Source: Ryuthela nishihirai (taxonomy: Eukaryota > Arthropoda > Arachnida > Araneae > Heptathelidae). Taken from it: a stretch of 64,000 nucleotides of DNA. The stretch spans positions 12,785,901 through 12,849,900 of the forward strand of contig JAWZYU010000013.1 of assembly GCA_038380435.1 (NCBI GenBank). Direction: 5' to 3'. This document shows, one piece after another, positions 1-10,700 of this stretch. A program made the position numbers and the translations under genes. The notes beneath the pieces are model-generated. The model was not told the origin of the DNA, ran no database searches, and saw only the letters and a list, made by a program, of their open reading frames with translations. The stretch's first letter is position 1; each line of letters starts with the position of its first letter.

Positions 1-992
1 ATCGAAGAGAAATCGCGCGAAAAAGAAAACAAAATTAAATGCCTAAGGTGAAATCAAAAGACGTTAATGGCTCACAACTGCAAAGGGTGAGGTCGTGCCT
101 TGCTCTCACCTTCATGGGGTAAGAGGGCAGCGAGTGTTCCATAAAAGGGAGATTCTTCTGAAGGGAATTCCGATGTTCTTTCATACTTAGTGGGTGGGGG
201 CAGAAAAATTCTGCATTCAAAAACTTTTTCATCATTAATATAATTATAAAAAAATTATTATTTTTTAATAAGTGAAATCAACAGAAAGAGAATTAACTAT
301 TTAACCAGAAAGGGAGGGAGGGCGATTTCAATTCGAGAAAGGAAGTGAGTTTGCAGACGATATTTAATGACTGCTGGTGAATGGAGATTCCGAAGGAAGA
401 TAAATTTCCCAAACAAAACGATTTCCTCACATGACGTCATCTGCGTAGAACTTATGTGTTTGTGCTATCGGCAGGAATTATTTGTTTCTTGGCATTGTGC
501 CAAACGAAGATACGAATGATAAAATCCGTGAAACAACTGCGCGCGGACCACGATGACGTCTATGCTGCGCGTTGTTATTCTCGGGAAGTAAACGCGATGG
601 TTCGCCGATAATTCCGCCAAGGACACTTCCGAATGAACAATATCGAAGACGTCATTGTCGAGCCTGCATGACAATTGTCACTTGACAATACTAAAACTGT
701 CGCAACAGTGGCTCTGTGCAGTGTTGCATCGGGTCTTGTGTCTCGGTGAGGCTGAACAAGAAAGAAGAGCCTAACGATAGATGCGTCATGTTTTTTTGGC
801 GATGTTTCCAAAATTAGTTTCCCAAGTGGCCAACTATTTTATTCTTATGCAACCAGAAGCAAACGTTTCGCTTAGAAACAACTAAGAATCGTACCTCTGC
901 TAATACTCCACAGATATGTTTCCCTGACCTTTCGCAATATGGGGCAACTCCCGAAGTTCCTCCCACGATCCCTCAGGTGATGATCTGCTCTG
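1..992. other. Unannotated left edge
   Basis: No open frame here has a recognisable domain; the short frames are the length expected by chance. A perfect TGACGTCA palindrome lies at 432-439, and further GACGTC or GACGTCA cores occur near 553 and 650. No transposon ends or repeats were seen. Confidence 0.5.
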
Positions 993-1104
993 ACCTCCCT
1001 CGCTAGTCCCTATCTTGATGAATTCCTCCTCACAAATGACCCCTCATCACCTCCCTCGCTAGTCCCTATCTTGATGAATTGCTCCTCACAAATGACCCCT
1101 CATC
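993..1104. repeat. Direct tandem duplication, 2 x 56 bp
   Basis: Two head-to-tail 56-bp copies (993-1048 and 1049-1104) both begin ACCTCCCTCGCTAGTCCC and end in CCCCTCATC. I see one clear difference, GAATTC against GAATTG. The near identity suggests a recent slippage or unequal-exchange event rather than a functional array. Confidence 0.9.
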
Positions 1105-2228
1105 GAAGGCAACTGCCTACGTCGAATGCCATTTGATGCCTGAGTGGCATCATCCCCCACGAATTTGGAAAGAAGCGTCTGTGATCCCTTTTCAAAGAGA
1201 TTATCAGAAAAAAAACATTCATTGCATCAAGACAATAGCGACGCTAGATTGTTTTACTGCTCCCAGAATTCTTTAACTTCCCCATCAGAAAAGCCATCTA
1301 GAAACCTAAGTTATGTCTATTACGGAAAAAATTTTCAAAAGAGGAGGTTCACTTGGAAGGGAAAGTGTTGTTCAAAATGTTTTTATATTTAGCGAACACC
1401 TGTTATCCGTCACAAGAATTGATTCAAAATGGGAAAATATTAATTCGCTTCCTTTCCACCCATTGCAATATTACTGCGCTACCAAATTATCAGAGAATTG
1501 CCGCTTTGTTTCAAAGGGAATGTCGAAGTTCTGTAACCTCTAAAATGTGTGAGATAAACATCATTTTAAAATCTATTTATATCCCGATTTTTCAACAATA
1601 TTTGTTCAATATTTCGAGAGTTATGAAGTTAACTCGCGAATAATTCTTATGACACATTACCATTGGGAAAGAGTAATGTGTTGTAAGAATTTACCTCAGA
1701 AAGTAACTAAAACTTACTAAATTGTTCGAAACAATACTTATTAAAAGAAATATACATTTTAGATGTTTATGTAATAATTATTTCAATAGTAGTAAACCAA
1801 GATAATGAAATATTGCAGCTTCCACAAGTCTGTAAATACTGAAAGAATATTGTTTTAAGAAAATGATAATTAAATAAATTTCATTATGATCATTTATGTC
1901 TTTAGTCGCATTTTCCATTAAATGCATATTTTAGAAGTTATGGAGCTTCGAAGATTAAATTTCCATTCATATAACATGAAAAATTCTCAAATATTTTCGC
2001 AGGGCAGCGTAAAAATCCAAGTTTCTTCGTTTTTCATCATTTTTTTACAAAATGTTTAAGATTGGGAGCATTCACTGAGGAGTTTAAGAAAACAAACAAA
2101 CAACTATTCTGCTTTCCTGCTCTCAAAATGAAAATAAAGTCCGAAGACATTTCTTTATCCTGCTTTTACGACTCAACCAATATTTGAAAAATTATCTCCG
2201 AGCCATAGTTTCATATAAAAAAAATCGA
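1105..2228. other. AT-rich DNA, nothing recognised
   Basis: AT-rich sequence with overlapping short frames (the longest about 96 codons) that match no family I know. No repeat ends or RNA genes were seen. Confidence 0.5.
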
Positions 2229-2296
2229 TCCATCCATCCACCACTCAATGCATCCATCTACAAATCCATCCATTTACGGCTCGCTCATCCATCCCC
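2229..2296. repeat. Imperfect CCAT microsatellite
   Basis: Repeated CATC and CCAT words (CCATCCATCCATCCACC and later CATCCATCC blocks) with interruptions. The tract lies exactly at the edge where similarity to the LINE fossil begins, so it may mark a breakpoint or a simple-repeat junction. Confidence 0.7.
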
Positions 2297-2943
2297 TTGA
2301 AAATAGGGATAATCGTAGCTCTAGTAAAATCCTTTAGAACAACACGTTCATCATATAAAATATTCCACACTACAATCAGCCACGAGATATCACAAATGTT
2401 ATAAGGCTCTAATTATTTCAGTAGAAATTTCATCCGCCCCTGTGGATTTATGCAGATTTAGAAACAGCCAAAGTAATTTCAGAATGTGATATAGGGGCCA
2501 ACATTAAAGCCAATAATCTATCATCCTTGCAAACAATGGGGGTAAAACTAACCACATTGTTTAGAACATCTCTGAAATACTCAGCCCACTTATGACATGA
2601 ACTTCACCTTGCCATCCTTATCCTTCAATCCCTGAGTCTGTTTTCTTCCCACACAAAACCTTTTCTACGTCGTAAAACTCCTCGATGCTGTGTTTCTCTA
2701 GCAATTTTCTTCGCATTGTCAGCTAGGCCAAAGGTTTATATCCAACTATCAATTACATGTTCATTAAACTCTATGTAAATGACTTGTATTAGGACCATTA
2801 GGGGTTGATTCAGTTCATCCTTCACTCCTTTAGAAATGAGCTCCATTGCCTTATCATTCAAAAGACTGTCTCCTATACTCCTTACCCAAAAGGGTACGGT
2901 TGGTATCAAGAATAATCTTTTTAAAATGGCCCCATTCTTTGTC

Positions 2944-2954
2944 AATCTCAGTTG
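2944..2954 (+). repeat. Left TSD of SINE-1
   Basis: The 11-bp word AATCTCAGTTG is repeated exactly at 3343-3353, flanking the SINE. It is LINE sequence that was duplicated on insertion. Confidence 0.9.
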
Positions 2955-3342
2955 TTGGGTTGGGTTGTTTTACCTCTGAGCGGCACTTTTTTGCACACCA
3001 TGGGCTAAATGGCCAGGTCACATGGACCCCGAAGGCTCAGAGAAGGTTGGGGGAGGGGACCCACTGGAACAGCTGTTGGGAGACAGATGGTAGCCTCCCG
3101 TCAAGGCCATCCAGCGTGTTCTTTAGCGTGCACAGGGTATGGCTCTCCCGCACAAGGGGCCACGGCTTAACGTCCCATCCGACGGACGGCGGCCTTTCCA
3201 AGCCCATCGGTGTCCCCTACTGACCGTGGACAGGGCGGGGAATTTTGCGGAGATAAATCTCAACGCTGACCCAGCTGGGACTCGAACCTGGGAACTACAG
3301 ATTACGAGCCTGGCGCGCTACCGACTGAGCCACCCCCGCCCC
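2955..3342 (-). mobile_element. tRNA-derived SINE, copy 1
   Basis: Complete minus-strand copy. The tRNA-like head is at the right end (CCGACTGAGCCACCC and GGACTCGAACC, the complements of the A and B boxes), and the tail GGTTGGGTTGTTTTACC is at the left end. Exact 11-bp TSDs (AATCTCAGTTG) at 2944-2954 and 3343-3353 define both ends. It is inserted in the older LINE fossil. Confidence 0.93.
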
Positions 3343-3353
3343 AATCTCAGTTG
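3343..3353 (+). repeat. Right TSD of SINE-1
   Basis: Exact second copy of AATCTCAGTTG. The LINE-like sequence resumes immediately after it. Confidence 0.9.
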
Positions 3354-3870
3354 TAAACCAACTCCCATTGTCATAGTGACTAAATAGCTTATCATGGTAA
3401 GTCTCGTCTAATTCGAAGTTTATTAAATCTTCAGCGTAAAGGTAATGCTTTTAATCTTAGTGCAACAATTTTTCAGCTTAACAAGACAATTTTAAGAAGG
3501 TAATAAATCAGATTTAATTTCGGCTCCCCCTACAAGTCCTGGTATTCCTAACCTGACTTATCACATTTGCTGTTAATTTAAATATAACTGATAATATTCC
3601 TGTGCAATCAGGAGAAACCCACGTGTACCTAATGAGATAAGTTATTGGATGGTTAAGTTGTCTGCGCAGCCTATTTTTCTAGTTTTCACCAGAGTCCTCA
3701 TTGGGGTTGTAGCAACAGATAAAGTCTTTAATCTCCGTTTTCAGTTTACCTAATAAAATTGCATCAATTAAAAATTCTATTCTAGGAAGCATCAATGGCC
3801 CTCCTACTTGAGTAGCAATCTCATCCTGCAAATATTTCATATACTCTCGTCCTGAAATTTTAGATCATGT

Positions 3871-3881
3871 CCTCTTTAGCT
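3871..3881 (+). repeat. Left TSD of SINE-2
   Basis: CCTCTTTAGCT, repeated exactly at 4267-4277 on the other side of the element. Confidence 0.9.
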
Positions 3882-4266
3882 GGGGGGCGGGGGTGGCTCA
3901 GTCGGTAGCGCGCCAGGCTCGTAATCTGTAGTTCCCAGGTTCGAGTCCCAGCTGGGTCAGCGTTGAGATTTATCTCCGCAAAATTCCCCGCCCTGCCCAC
4001 GGTCAGTAGGGGACACCGATGGGCTTGGAAAGGCCGCCGTCCGTCGGATGGGACGTTAAGCCGTGGCCCCGTGTGCGGGAGAGCCATACCCTGTGCACGT
4101 TAAAGAACACGCTGGATGGCCTTGACGGGAGGCTACCATCTGTCTCCCAACAGCTGTTCCAGTGGGTCCCCTCCCCCAACCTTCTCTGAGCCTTCGGGGT
4201 CCATGTGACCTGGCCATTTAGCCCATTGTGTGCAAAAAGCTGCCGCTCAGAGGTAAAACAACCCAA
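3882..4266 (+). mobile_element. tRNA-derived SINE, copy 2 (clear reference copy)
   Basis: Complete plus-strand copy of about 385 bp. Order: G-rich start; tRNA-like head with A box TGGCTCAGTCGG (3894-3905) and B box GGTTCGAGTCC (3938-3948); a body containing GGGACGTTAAGCCGTGG and GTGCACGTTAAAGAAC; and a tail GAGGTAAAACAACCCAA with no poly(A). The body words resemble the conserved central domain described in mollusc and other invertebrate SINEs, which is recognition from memory and not a search. The anticodon position of the head would read CGU in a weak stem. Exact 11-bp TSDs, CCTCTTTAGCT, lie at 3871-3881 and 4267-4277. RNA polymerase III transcription from the internal boxes is expected. Confidence 0.95.
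3894..3948 (+). promoter_or_regulatory. Internal pol III promoter (A and B boxes) of SINE-2
   Basis: A box TGGCTCAGTCGG (3894-3905) and B box GGTTCGAGTCC (3938-3948) fit the type-2 tRNA promoter consensus and are spaced as in a tRNA gene. The same two boxes recur in every SINE copy here that keeps its head. Confidence 0.85.
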
Positions 4267-4811
4267 CCTCTTTAGCTGTCCATCTTCTCTATTACGAATC
4301 CGGAATGTCAAGGTTATGAAATGGAATTCCTGTGCAACGACATCAGGAGAACAATCTCTATGCAGTGTACCTGTATTTCCTTACCTGTGGAAAGAAATTG
4401 ATTAGTAGGATATTTAAAGTAACTAGGTTTATTGAGAGAGTCAGCATCAACAATATTAAGCATCCCTTAATCGCAGGAAGGTCAGGCTATTGCGTCTGAT
4501 CAGCATTATCCATCAGCTGATATAAGGTATTCTGTGCATCGGTTAACTCGGCACCATAAACAAAAAAAAATATAACACATAGCGATGGAAGTTTACCTCA
4601 ACAGATGTCCACCAATAATGGCAATCGTGATCATAGCCATGAGAAAATTCATTGGATTTAAATGGACATAACCTAGACCCTATGAATACGACCCTCCTGA
4701 GCAAGGTAGAAATTAAAAGGTACCATAACTAACGAGATCAATAGACCAAAATGATCTTTTCCATTTCCATTTCGAAGAGATGTATGTTTTGAAAGGTACT
4801 AAGGGCCTTCA

Positions 4812-4824
4812 CCACTAGATGGCG
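4812..4824 (+). promoter_or_regulatory. CTCF-like motif
   Basis: CCACTAGATGGCG fits the degenerate CTCF core CCASYAGRKGGC. It lies just beyond the 5' edge of LINE copy 1. The match is by consensus only, and a 12-13 bp degenerate word can occur by chance. Confidence 0.3.
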
Positions 4825-6700
4825 TGATAGAACTCTAGGTTTTACGTCTGGCAGGTTCTATGCATCATCACAGGGGATTCGTACACAGCTCTCTTTCCAG
4901 TGTGGACCTAGCTACCATTTATAAGCCTAAAGATACTTTTCAGAAATATATCAGTTTCGTCATTTACCCGATGGTGTGCAGTGGCATCCTTAACAATATA
5001 AAACAGACCCTAATCACAGACATGTGGAAAGCACCTGTCCTCCTCCCCCCCTCTCCCACTAACATCAAAAGCGGGTATGCACCCTTAGCATACAGAGCTG
5101 CATTAGCATAATAATATATCAGCTGCTTGAACGCACAGAAAGCGATAGCAGAGAAGTCTGCACAAGACTGTGGGTTTCCATGGTAATGAATTTATATAGA
5201 AAGACGGGGCACACCTAGAGAGATGCGAGAAGAATTTCATAAGAGGCTACTGAGTTAGATTAAAGCAACGGGGCAGAGAAACTAAGTTTAGAGATAAAAG
5301 GATCATCGAAGCAACGGAAAAGTAAGTTTTAAGATGGAATAGCATGGCTCTGCATACAAAGGTCGGGTTCACTTAGAGATGGAATGCGTAGAAGGATCGT
5401 AGAAACGACAACTTGGAAGATTCTCTGCAGAGATGAAAATGGAACCACAATCTGAACATTTCGTCAGCGAATTGTTAGGTTAGAAAACGCGATATTTTAA
5501 TGAAATGTTTAGACATTGAAAGACATAAAACATTTAAAAGTGAAACTGACTCGAAGCACAGGCAGAAATTTCAAATATTTCTAATTAGAGTTTCGGAAAA
5601 GAGAAGTTTCTCTCAATGTATTAACTACCGTTTCACCATCGTTGACAAGTTCTAATCAAGAGTCCGCCAATAATTCCGATGACAACAGATTCTGCCATTG
5701 TGGTGCAGCAAACATGTGGCCAAGAATTTGTCTTCCATTGCAATGGAGGCTGAAAGAAAATCCTAATCCGTTGGCATCTGGGAATAAAGAATCCGTTTAT
5801 GCGATCACGAAATGATGACAGCGACCGAGCCTCCTTGTGCTCTTCCTCCCTCCGATGCTTTGGCGCGTGACCTGCAGATGCTTGGCAAAAACATTATTGC
5901 CAGGTTCGGAGAAGGCAACTGACCCCTCCTGTGTCAACAGCCAGCAGGGAGTATGTATCGGACCGCACCACTCTCCTGCCTCCCACTGTGTCGGGCCCTT
6001 CCTCCCTCGTGCTCGCCCCTCCGGCGTCGAGCAATACGTGCAGCTGCTATCTGTCATTTGCCGGAAGGGTGCATCCACAGCGAGCTCCGTCTAGCGGCCA
6101 ATCGATGCAATCGTCTTGTGTTCGTCCCGTTATTGTATGCAGCGAAGTGGGGCATTGTTCGACTCCACGTCTCGACAGCCCTTTGGGCACGTTTCACGAA
6201 GGACGGCTTGTCTTACTAAGAGATGCGTGGCGACGCCTCGCGAGCCCTCCTCTGCTCCTCTCGCCATAATCCTCGCAGCTACTGCGTCGTTAGGATAATG
6301 TATCGACAATTTAAGAGGACGATAGCGTTTATCTGAGCCGATGCCACCCGGAAAGGAATGGTTTATTTGTAAATGCCAACGCTGTGAGCGAGGGATCATC
6401 ATCACCAGAGTGTCGGGGGTTAGAGGGGGTCTCTGAGGGAATCGGTAAATGCAAGCCAGCCAACTGAATTAACATCAGAAAACTGGTGAACTCTCACTGA
6501 TCAATATAAAGAGCACTTTGCAAGATTTGAAAACTCTTAGCTCTTGCAGGAAAAGGAAACGTTTTTAGAAATGGTTTCCAATAGCATTGCTACTATTGAA
6601 TAAAAGTATCCATTTGTGTATTTTTTCATTCGAGTGTATTCAGTTACGAAAAAATTACGATTCATAAACTTTACCCTTTAAATTTATGAACGACATTTTA
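4825..6700. other. No gene recognised; GC-richer patch at about 5820-6300
   Basis: The patch at 5820-6300 has overlapping frames on both strands (85-112 codons). That is what raised GC content produces, and none shows a domain. CpG dinucleotides are more frequent there than in the flanks, so a promoter or first exon is possible but not shown. The rest is AT-rich and featureless. Confidence 0.4.
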
Positions 6701-6723
6701 TACTGCATGCATATAAAAAAAAA

Positions 6724-7322
6724 TTGGTTGATCAAATGTACCCTAAAGTCTTTACCCTGATTGGTGTCCTTTGCGCTCCATCGCTGTGCACTCGACATCC
6801 CATCACTGTGTTCATTCGCATCTCATTGCTTCGAATCCCCTCTAGACCACTCCTCCCCCCCCCCCCAGCTCTTGCTTTTAGGTCACTCGGACAACTTTTA
6901 TCTGATGACTCTGCTTCAGCCTCTTTAAATTTTTACCCTACTATGGTTATTTCAGTTGCATATAAACTTTCATACTTGTTAAAGTTTGTCACTACACCCA
7001 AAGTTTATTTCTATATTTTACATTTTATGTGGCCCATTTTATTGTCTTTGTGTGTTTTTTAATTTAGCATTTTATCTTTAACTTTGGTTGTGGTCCTTCT
7101 ATACAGTCCCACTGCTACATCACTCGTTTCCCATCATTACAACCTTTGCACTTCGTTAGTGTGTCTTTTGCATTCCATCGCTGTGCTCTATGCATTCTAT
7201 CGATGTCGTTCGCATTCCATCTTTGCACTACTCCCATCGATATGTTCTTTATGTATATTGTTGCACCACTACTTTCGCGTTGTATGGTCTTTGATTCCAT
7301 ATCTGTGTCATTTACATTTCGG
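6724..7322 (+). repeat. Degenerate short repeats upstream of the 83-bp satellite
   Basis: Words of the type GCATTCCATCGCTGTGC recur with changes (near 6773, 6798, 7168, 7187, 7208 and 7236). They resemble the CTTTGTATCTATTGCTGTGCC part of the satellite monomer that follows. This may be a decayed edge of the array or an ancestral short motif; no regular period can be fixed by eye. Confidence 0.4.
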
Positions 7323-7333
7323 TATATCTTTTT

Positions 7334-7720
7334 TTGGGGCGGGGGTGGCTCAGTCGGTAGCGCGCCAGGCTCGTAATCTGTAGTTACCAGGTTCGAGTCC
7401 CAGCTGGGTCAGCGTTGAGATTTATCTCCGCAAAATTCCCCGCCCTGCCCACGGTCAGTAGGGGACACCGATGGGCTTGGAAAGGCCGCCGTCCGTCGGA
7501 TGGGACGTTAAGCCGTGGCCCCGTGTGTGGGAGAGCCATACCCTGTGCACGTTAAAGAACACGCTGGATGGCCTTGACGGGAGGCTACCATCTGTCTCCC
7601 AACAGCTGTTCCAGTGGGTCCCCTCCCCCAACCTTCTCTGAGCCTTCGGGGTCCATGTGACCTGGCCATTTAGCCCATGGTGTGAAAAAAAGTGCCGCTC
7701 AGAGGTAAAACAACCCAAAA
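7334..7720 (+). mobile_element. tRNA-derived SINE, copy 3
   Basis: Plus-strand, complete copy with A box TGGCTCAGTCGG and B box GGTTCGAGTCC, and the tail GAGGTAAAACAACCCAAAA. The TSD TATATCTTTTT is exact at 7323-7333 and 7721-7731. The right-hand target sequence runs directly into a partial satellite monomer, so the insertion is at the left border of the 83-bp array. Confidence 0.93.
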
Positions 7721-7738
7721 TATATCTTTTTATATCAA

Positions 7739-10700
7739 AATGCTGTGTTTCCCACACCCTATCACTGAGTCCTTTGTATCTATTGCTGTGCCAACTCCTC
7801 TCATTTTATCCTTTATAGCACAATGCTGTGTTATCCACATCCTGTCACTGAGTCATTTGTTTCTATTGCTGTGCCACATCCTGAAATTTTGTCCTTTATA
7901 TCACAATGCTGTGTTATCCACACCCTGTCACTGAGACCTTTGTATCTTTTGCTGTGCCACATCCTGTCATTTTGCCCTTTATATCCCAATGCTGTGTCAC
8001 CCAAATCCCGGCAAGAGTCCTTTGTATCTATTGCTGTGCCACCTCCTGTCTTTTTGCCCTTTATATCCCAATGCTGGGTTACCCACACCATGTCACTGAG
8101 TCCTTTATTTCCTATTGCAGTGCCACCTCCTGTCATTTTGCCCTTTATCTCCCAATGCTGTGTTACGCACACCCCATCACTGAGACCTTTGTATCTATTG
8201 CTGTGCTACATCCTGTCATTTTGTCCTTTATATCCCAATGCTGTATTACCCACACCCTGTCATTTAGTCCTTTGTATTTTTTGCTGTCCCACATCCTGTC
8301 ATTTTGCCCTTTATATCCGAATGCTGTGTCAACCACACCCTGTCACTGAGTCCTTTGTATCTATTGCTGTGACCCTCCTGTCATTTTGTCCTTTATAGCC
8401 CCAATGCTGTGTTACACACACCCTGTCGCGGAGTCCTTTGGATACTATTGCTGTGCGCTATACATCAAGTCACGTGTTCTTTGTATCTATTGCTGTGCCA
8501 CATCCTGTCATTTTGCCTTTTATATCCCAATGCTGTGTCTCCCACACCCTGTAACTGAGTCCTTTGTATCTATTGCTGTGCCACCTTCTGTCGTTTTGCC
8601 CTTTATATCCCAATGCTGTGTTACCCACACCCTGTCACTGAGTCCTTTGTATCTATTGCTGTGCCACCTTCTGTCGTTTTGCCCTTTATATCCCAATGCT
8701 GTGTCACCCACACCCTGTCACTGAGTCCTTTGTATCTATTGCTGTGCCACCTCCTCTCATTTTGTAATTTATATCCCAATGCTGTGTTAACCACACCCTG
8801 TCACTGAGTCCTTTGTATCTATTGCTGTGCCACCTTCTGTCGTTTTGCCCTTTATATCCCAATGCTGTGTCACCCACACCCTGTCACTGAGTCCTTTGTA
8901 TCTATTGCTGTGCCACCTCCTCTCATTTTGTAATTTATATCCCAATGCTGTGTTAACCACACCCTGTCACTGAGTCCTTTGTATCTATTGCTGTGCCACC
9001 TTCTGTCGTTTTGCCCTTTATATCCCAATGCTGTGTCACCCACACCCTGTCACTGAGTCCTTTGTATCTATTGCTGTGCCACCTCCTCTCATTTTGTAAT
9101 TTATATCCCAATGCTGTGTTAACCACACCCTGTCACTGAGTCCTTTGTATCTATTGCTGTGCCACCTTCTGTCGTTTTGCCCTTTATATCCCAATGCTGT
9201 GTCACCCACACCCTGTCACTGAGTCCTTTGTATCTATTGCTGTGCCACCTCCTCTCATTTTGTAATTTATATCCCAATGCTGTGTTAACCACACCCTGTC
9301 ACTGAGTCCTTTGTATCTATTGCTGTGCCACCTTCTGTCGTTTTGCCCTTTATATCCCAATGCTGTGTCACCCACACCCTGTCACTGAGTCCTTTGTATC
9401 TATTGCTGTGCCACCTCCTCTCATTTTGTAATTTATATCCCAATGCTGTGTTAACCACACCCTGTCACTGAGTCCTTTGTATCTATTGCTGTGCCACCTT
9501 CTGTCGTTTTGCCCTTTATATCCCAATGCTGTGTCACCCACACCCTGTCACTGAGTCCTTTGTATCTATTGCTGTGCCACCTCCTCTCATTTTGTAATTT
9601 ATATCCCAATGCTGTGTTAACCACACCCTGTCACTGAGTCCTTTGTATCTATTGCTGTGCCACCTTCTGTCGTTTTGCCCTTTATATCCCAATGCTGTGT
9701 CACCCACACCCTGTCACTGAGTCCTTTGTATCTATTGCTGTGCCACCTCCTCTCATTTTGTAATTTATATCCCAATGCTGTGTTAACCACACCCTGTCAC
9801 TGAGTCCTTTGTATCTATTGCTGTGCCACCTTCTGTCGTTTTGCCCTTTATATCCCAATGCTGTGTCACCCACACCCTGTCACTGAGTCCTTTGTATCTA
9901 TTGCTGTGCCACCTCCTCTCATTTTGTAATTTATATCCCAATGCTGTGTTAACCACACCCTGTCACTGAGTCCTTTGTATCTATTGCTGTGCCACCTTCT
10001 GTCGTTTTGCCCTTTATATCCCAATGCTGTGTCACCCACACCCTGTCACTGAGTCCTTTGTATCTATTGCTGTGCCACCTCCTCTCATTTTGTAATTTAT
10101 ATCCCAATGCTGTGTTAACCACACCCTGTCACTGAGTCCTTTGTATCTATTGCTGTGCCACCTTCTGTCGTTTTGCCCTTTATATCCCAATGCTGTGTCA
10201 CCCACACCCTGTCACTGAGTCCTTTGTATCTATTGCTGTGCCACCTCCTCTCATTTTGTAATTTATATCCCAATGCGGTGTTAACCACACCCTGTCACTG
10301 AGTCCTTTGTATCTATTGCTGTGCCACCTTCTGTCGTTTTGCCCTTTATATCCCAATGCTGTGTCACCCACACCCTGTCACTGAGTCCTTTGTATCTATT
10401 GCTGTGCCACCTCCTCTCATTTTGTAATTTATATCCCAATGCTGTGTTAACCACACCCTGTCACTGAGTCCTTTGTATCTATTGCTGTGCCACCTTCTGT
10501 CGTTTTGCCCTTTATATCCCAATGCTGTGTCACCCACACCCTGTCACTGAGTCCTTTGTATCTATTGCTGTGCCACCTCCTCTCATTTTGTAATTTATAT
10601 CCCAATGCTGTGTTACCCACACCCAGTCACTGAGTCCTTTGTATCTATTGCTGTGCCACCTTCTGTCGTTTTGCCCTTTATATCCCAATGCTGTGTCACC

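Larger units (their letters stand above)
2297..4810 (-). mobile_element. Old RTE-like LINE fossil (copy 1), broken by two SINEs
   Basis: This stretch aligns by eye with the better preserved LINE at 58896-62429, in the same minus orientation. Shared blocks include CTTTGAAAATAGGGATAAT-like sequence near 2300 (start of the RT domain), CATTGTTTAGAACATC near 2555, the TAGTGACTAAATAGCTTATC block near 3375, and GTTTATTGAGAGAG near 4423. A TTTGAAAGGTACTAA block near 4787 matches the 5' end of copy 2. The C-terminal RT half and the 3' end are missing, and no long frame survives. SINEs at 2955-3342 and 3882-4266 split it into three pieces. It is clearly older than copy 2, judging by scattered substitutions and small gaps. 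Confidence 0.8.

Noticed and set aside
3894..3955. Functional tRNA genes at the SINE heads
   Set aside because: The boxes are good, but the acceptor and T stems do not pair properly and each head is fused to the SINE body with TSDs.
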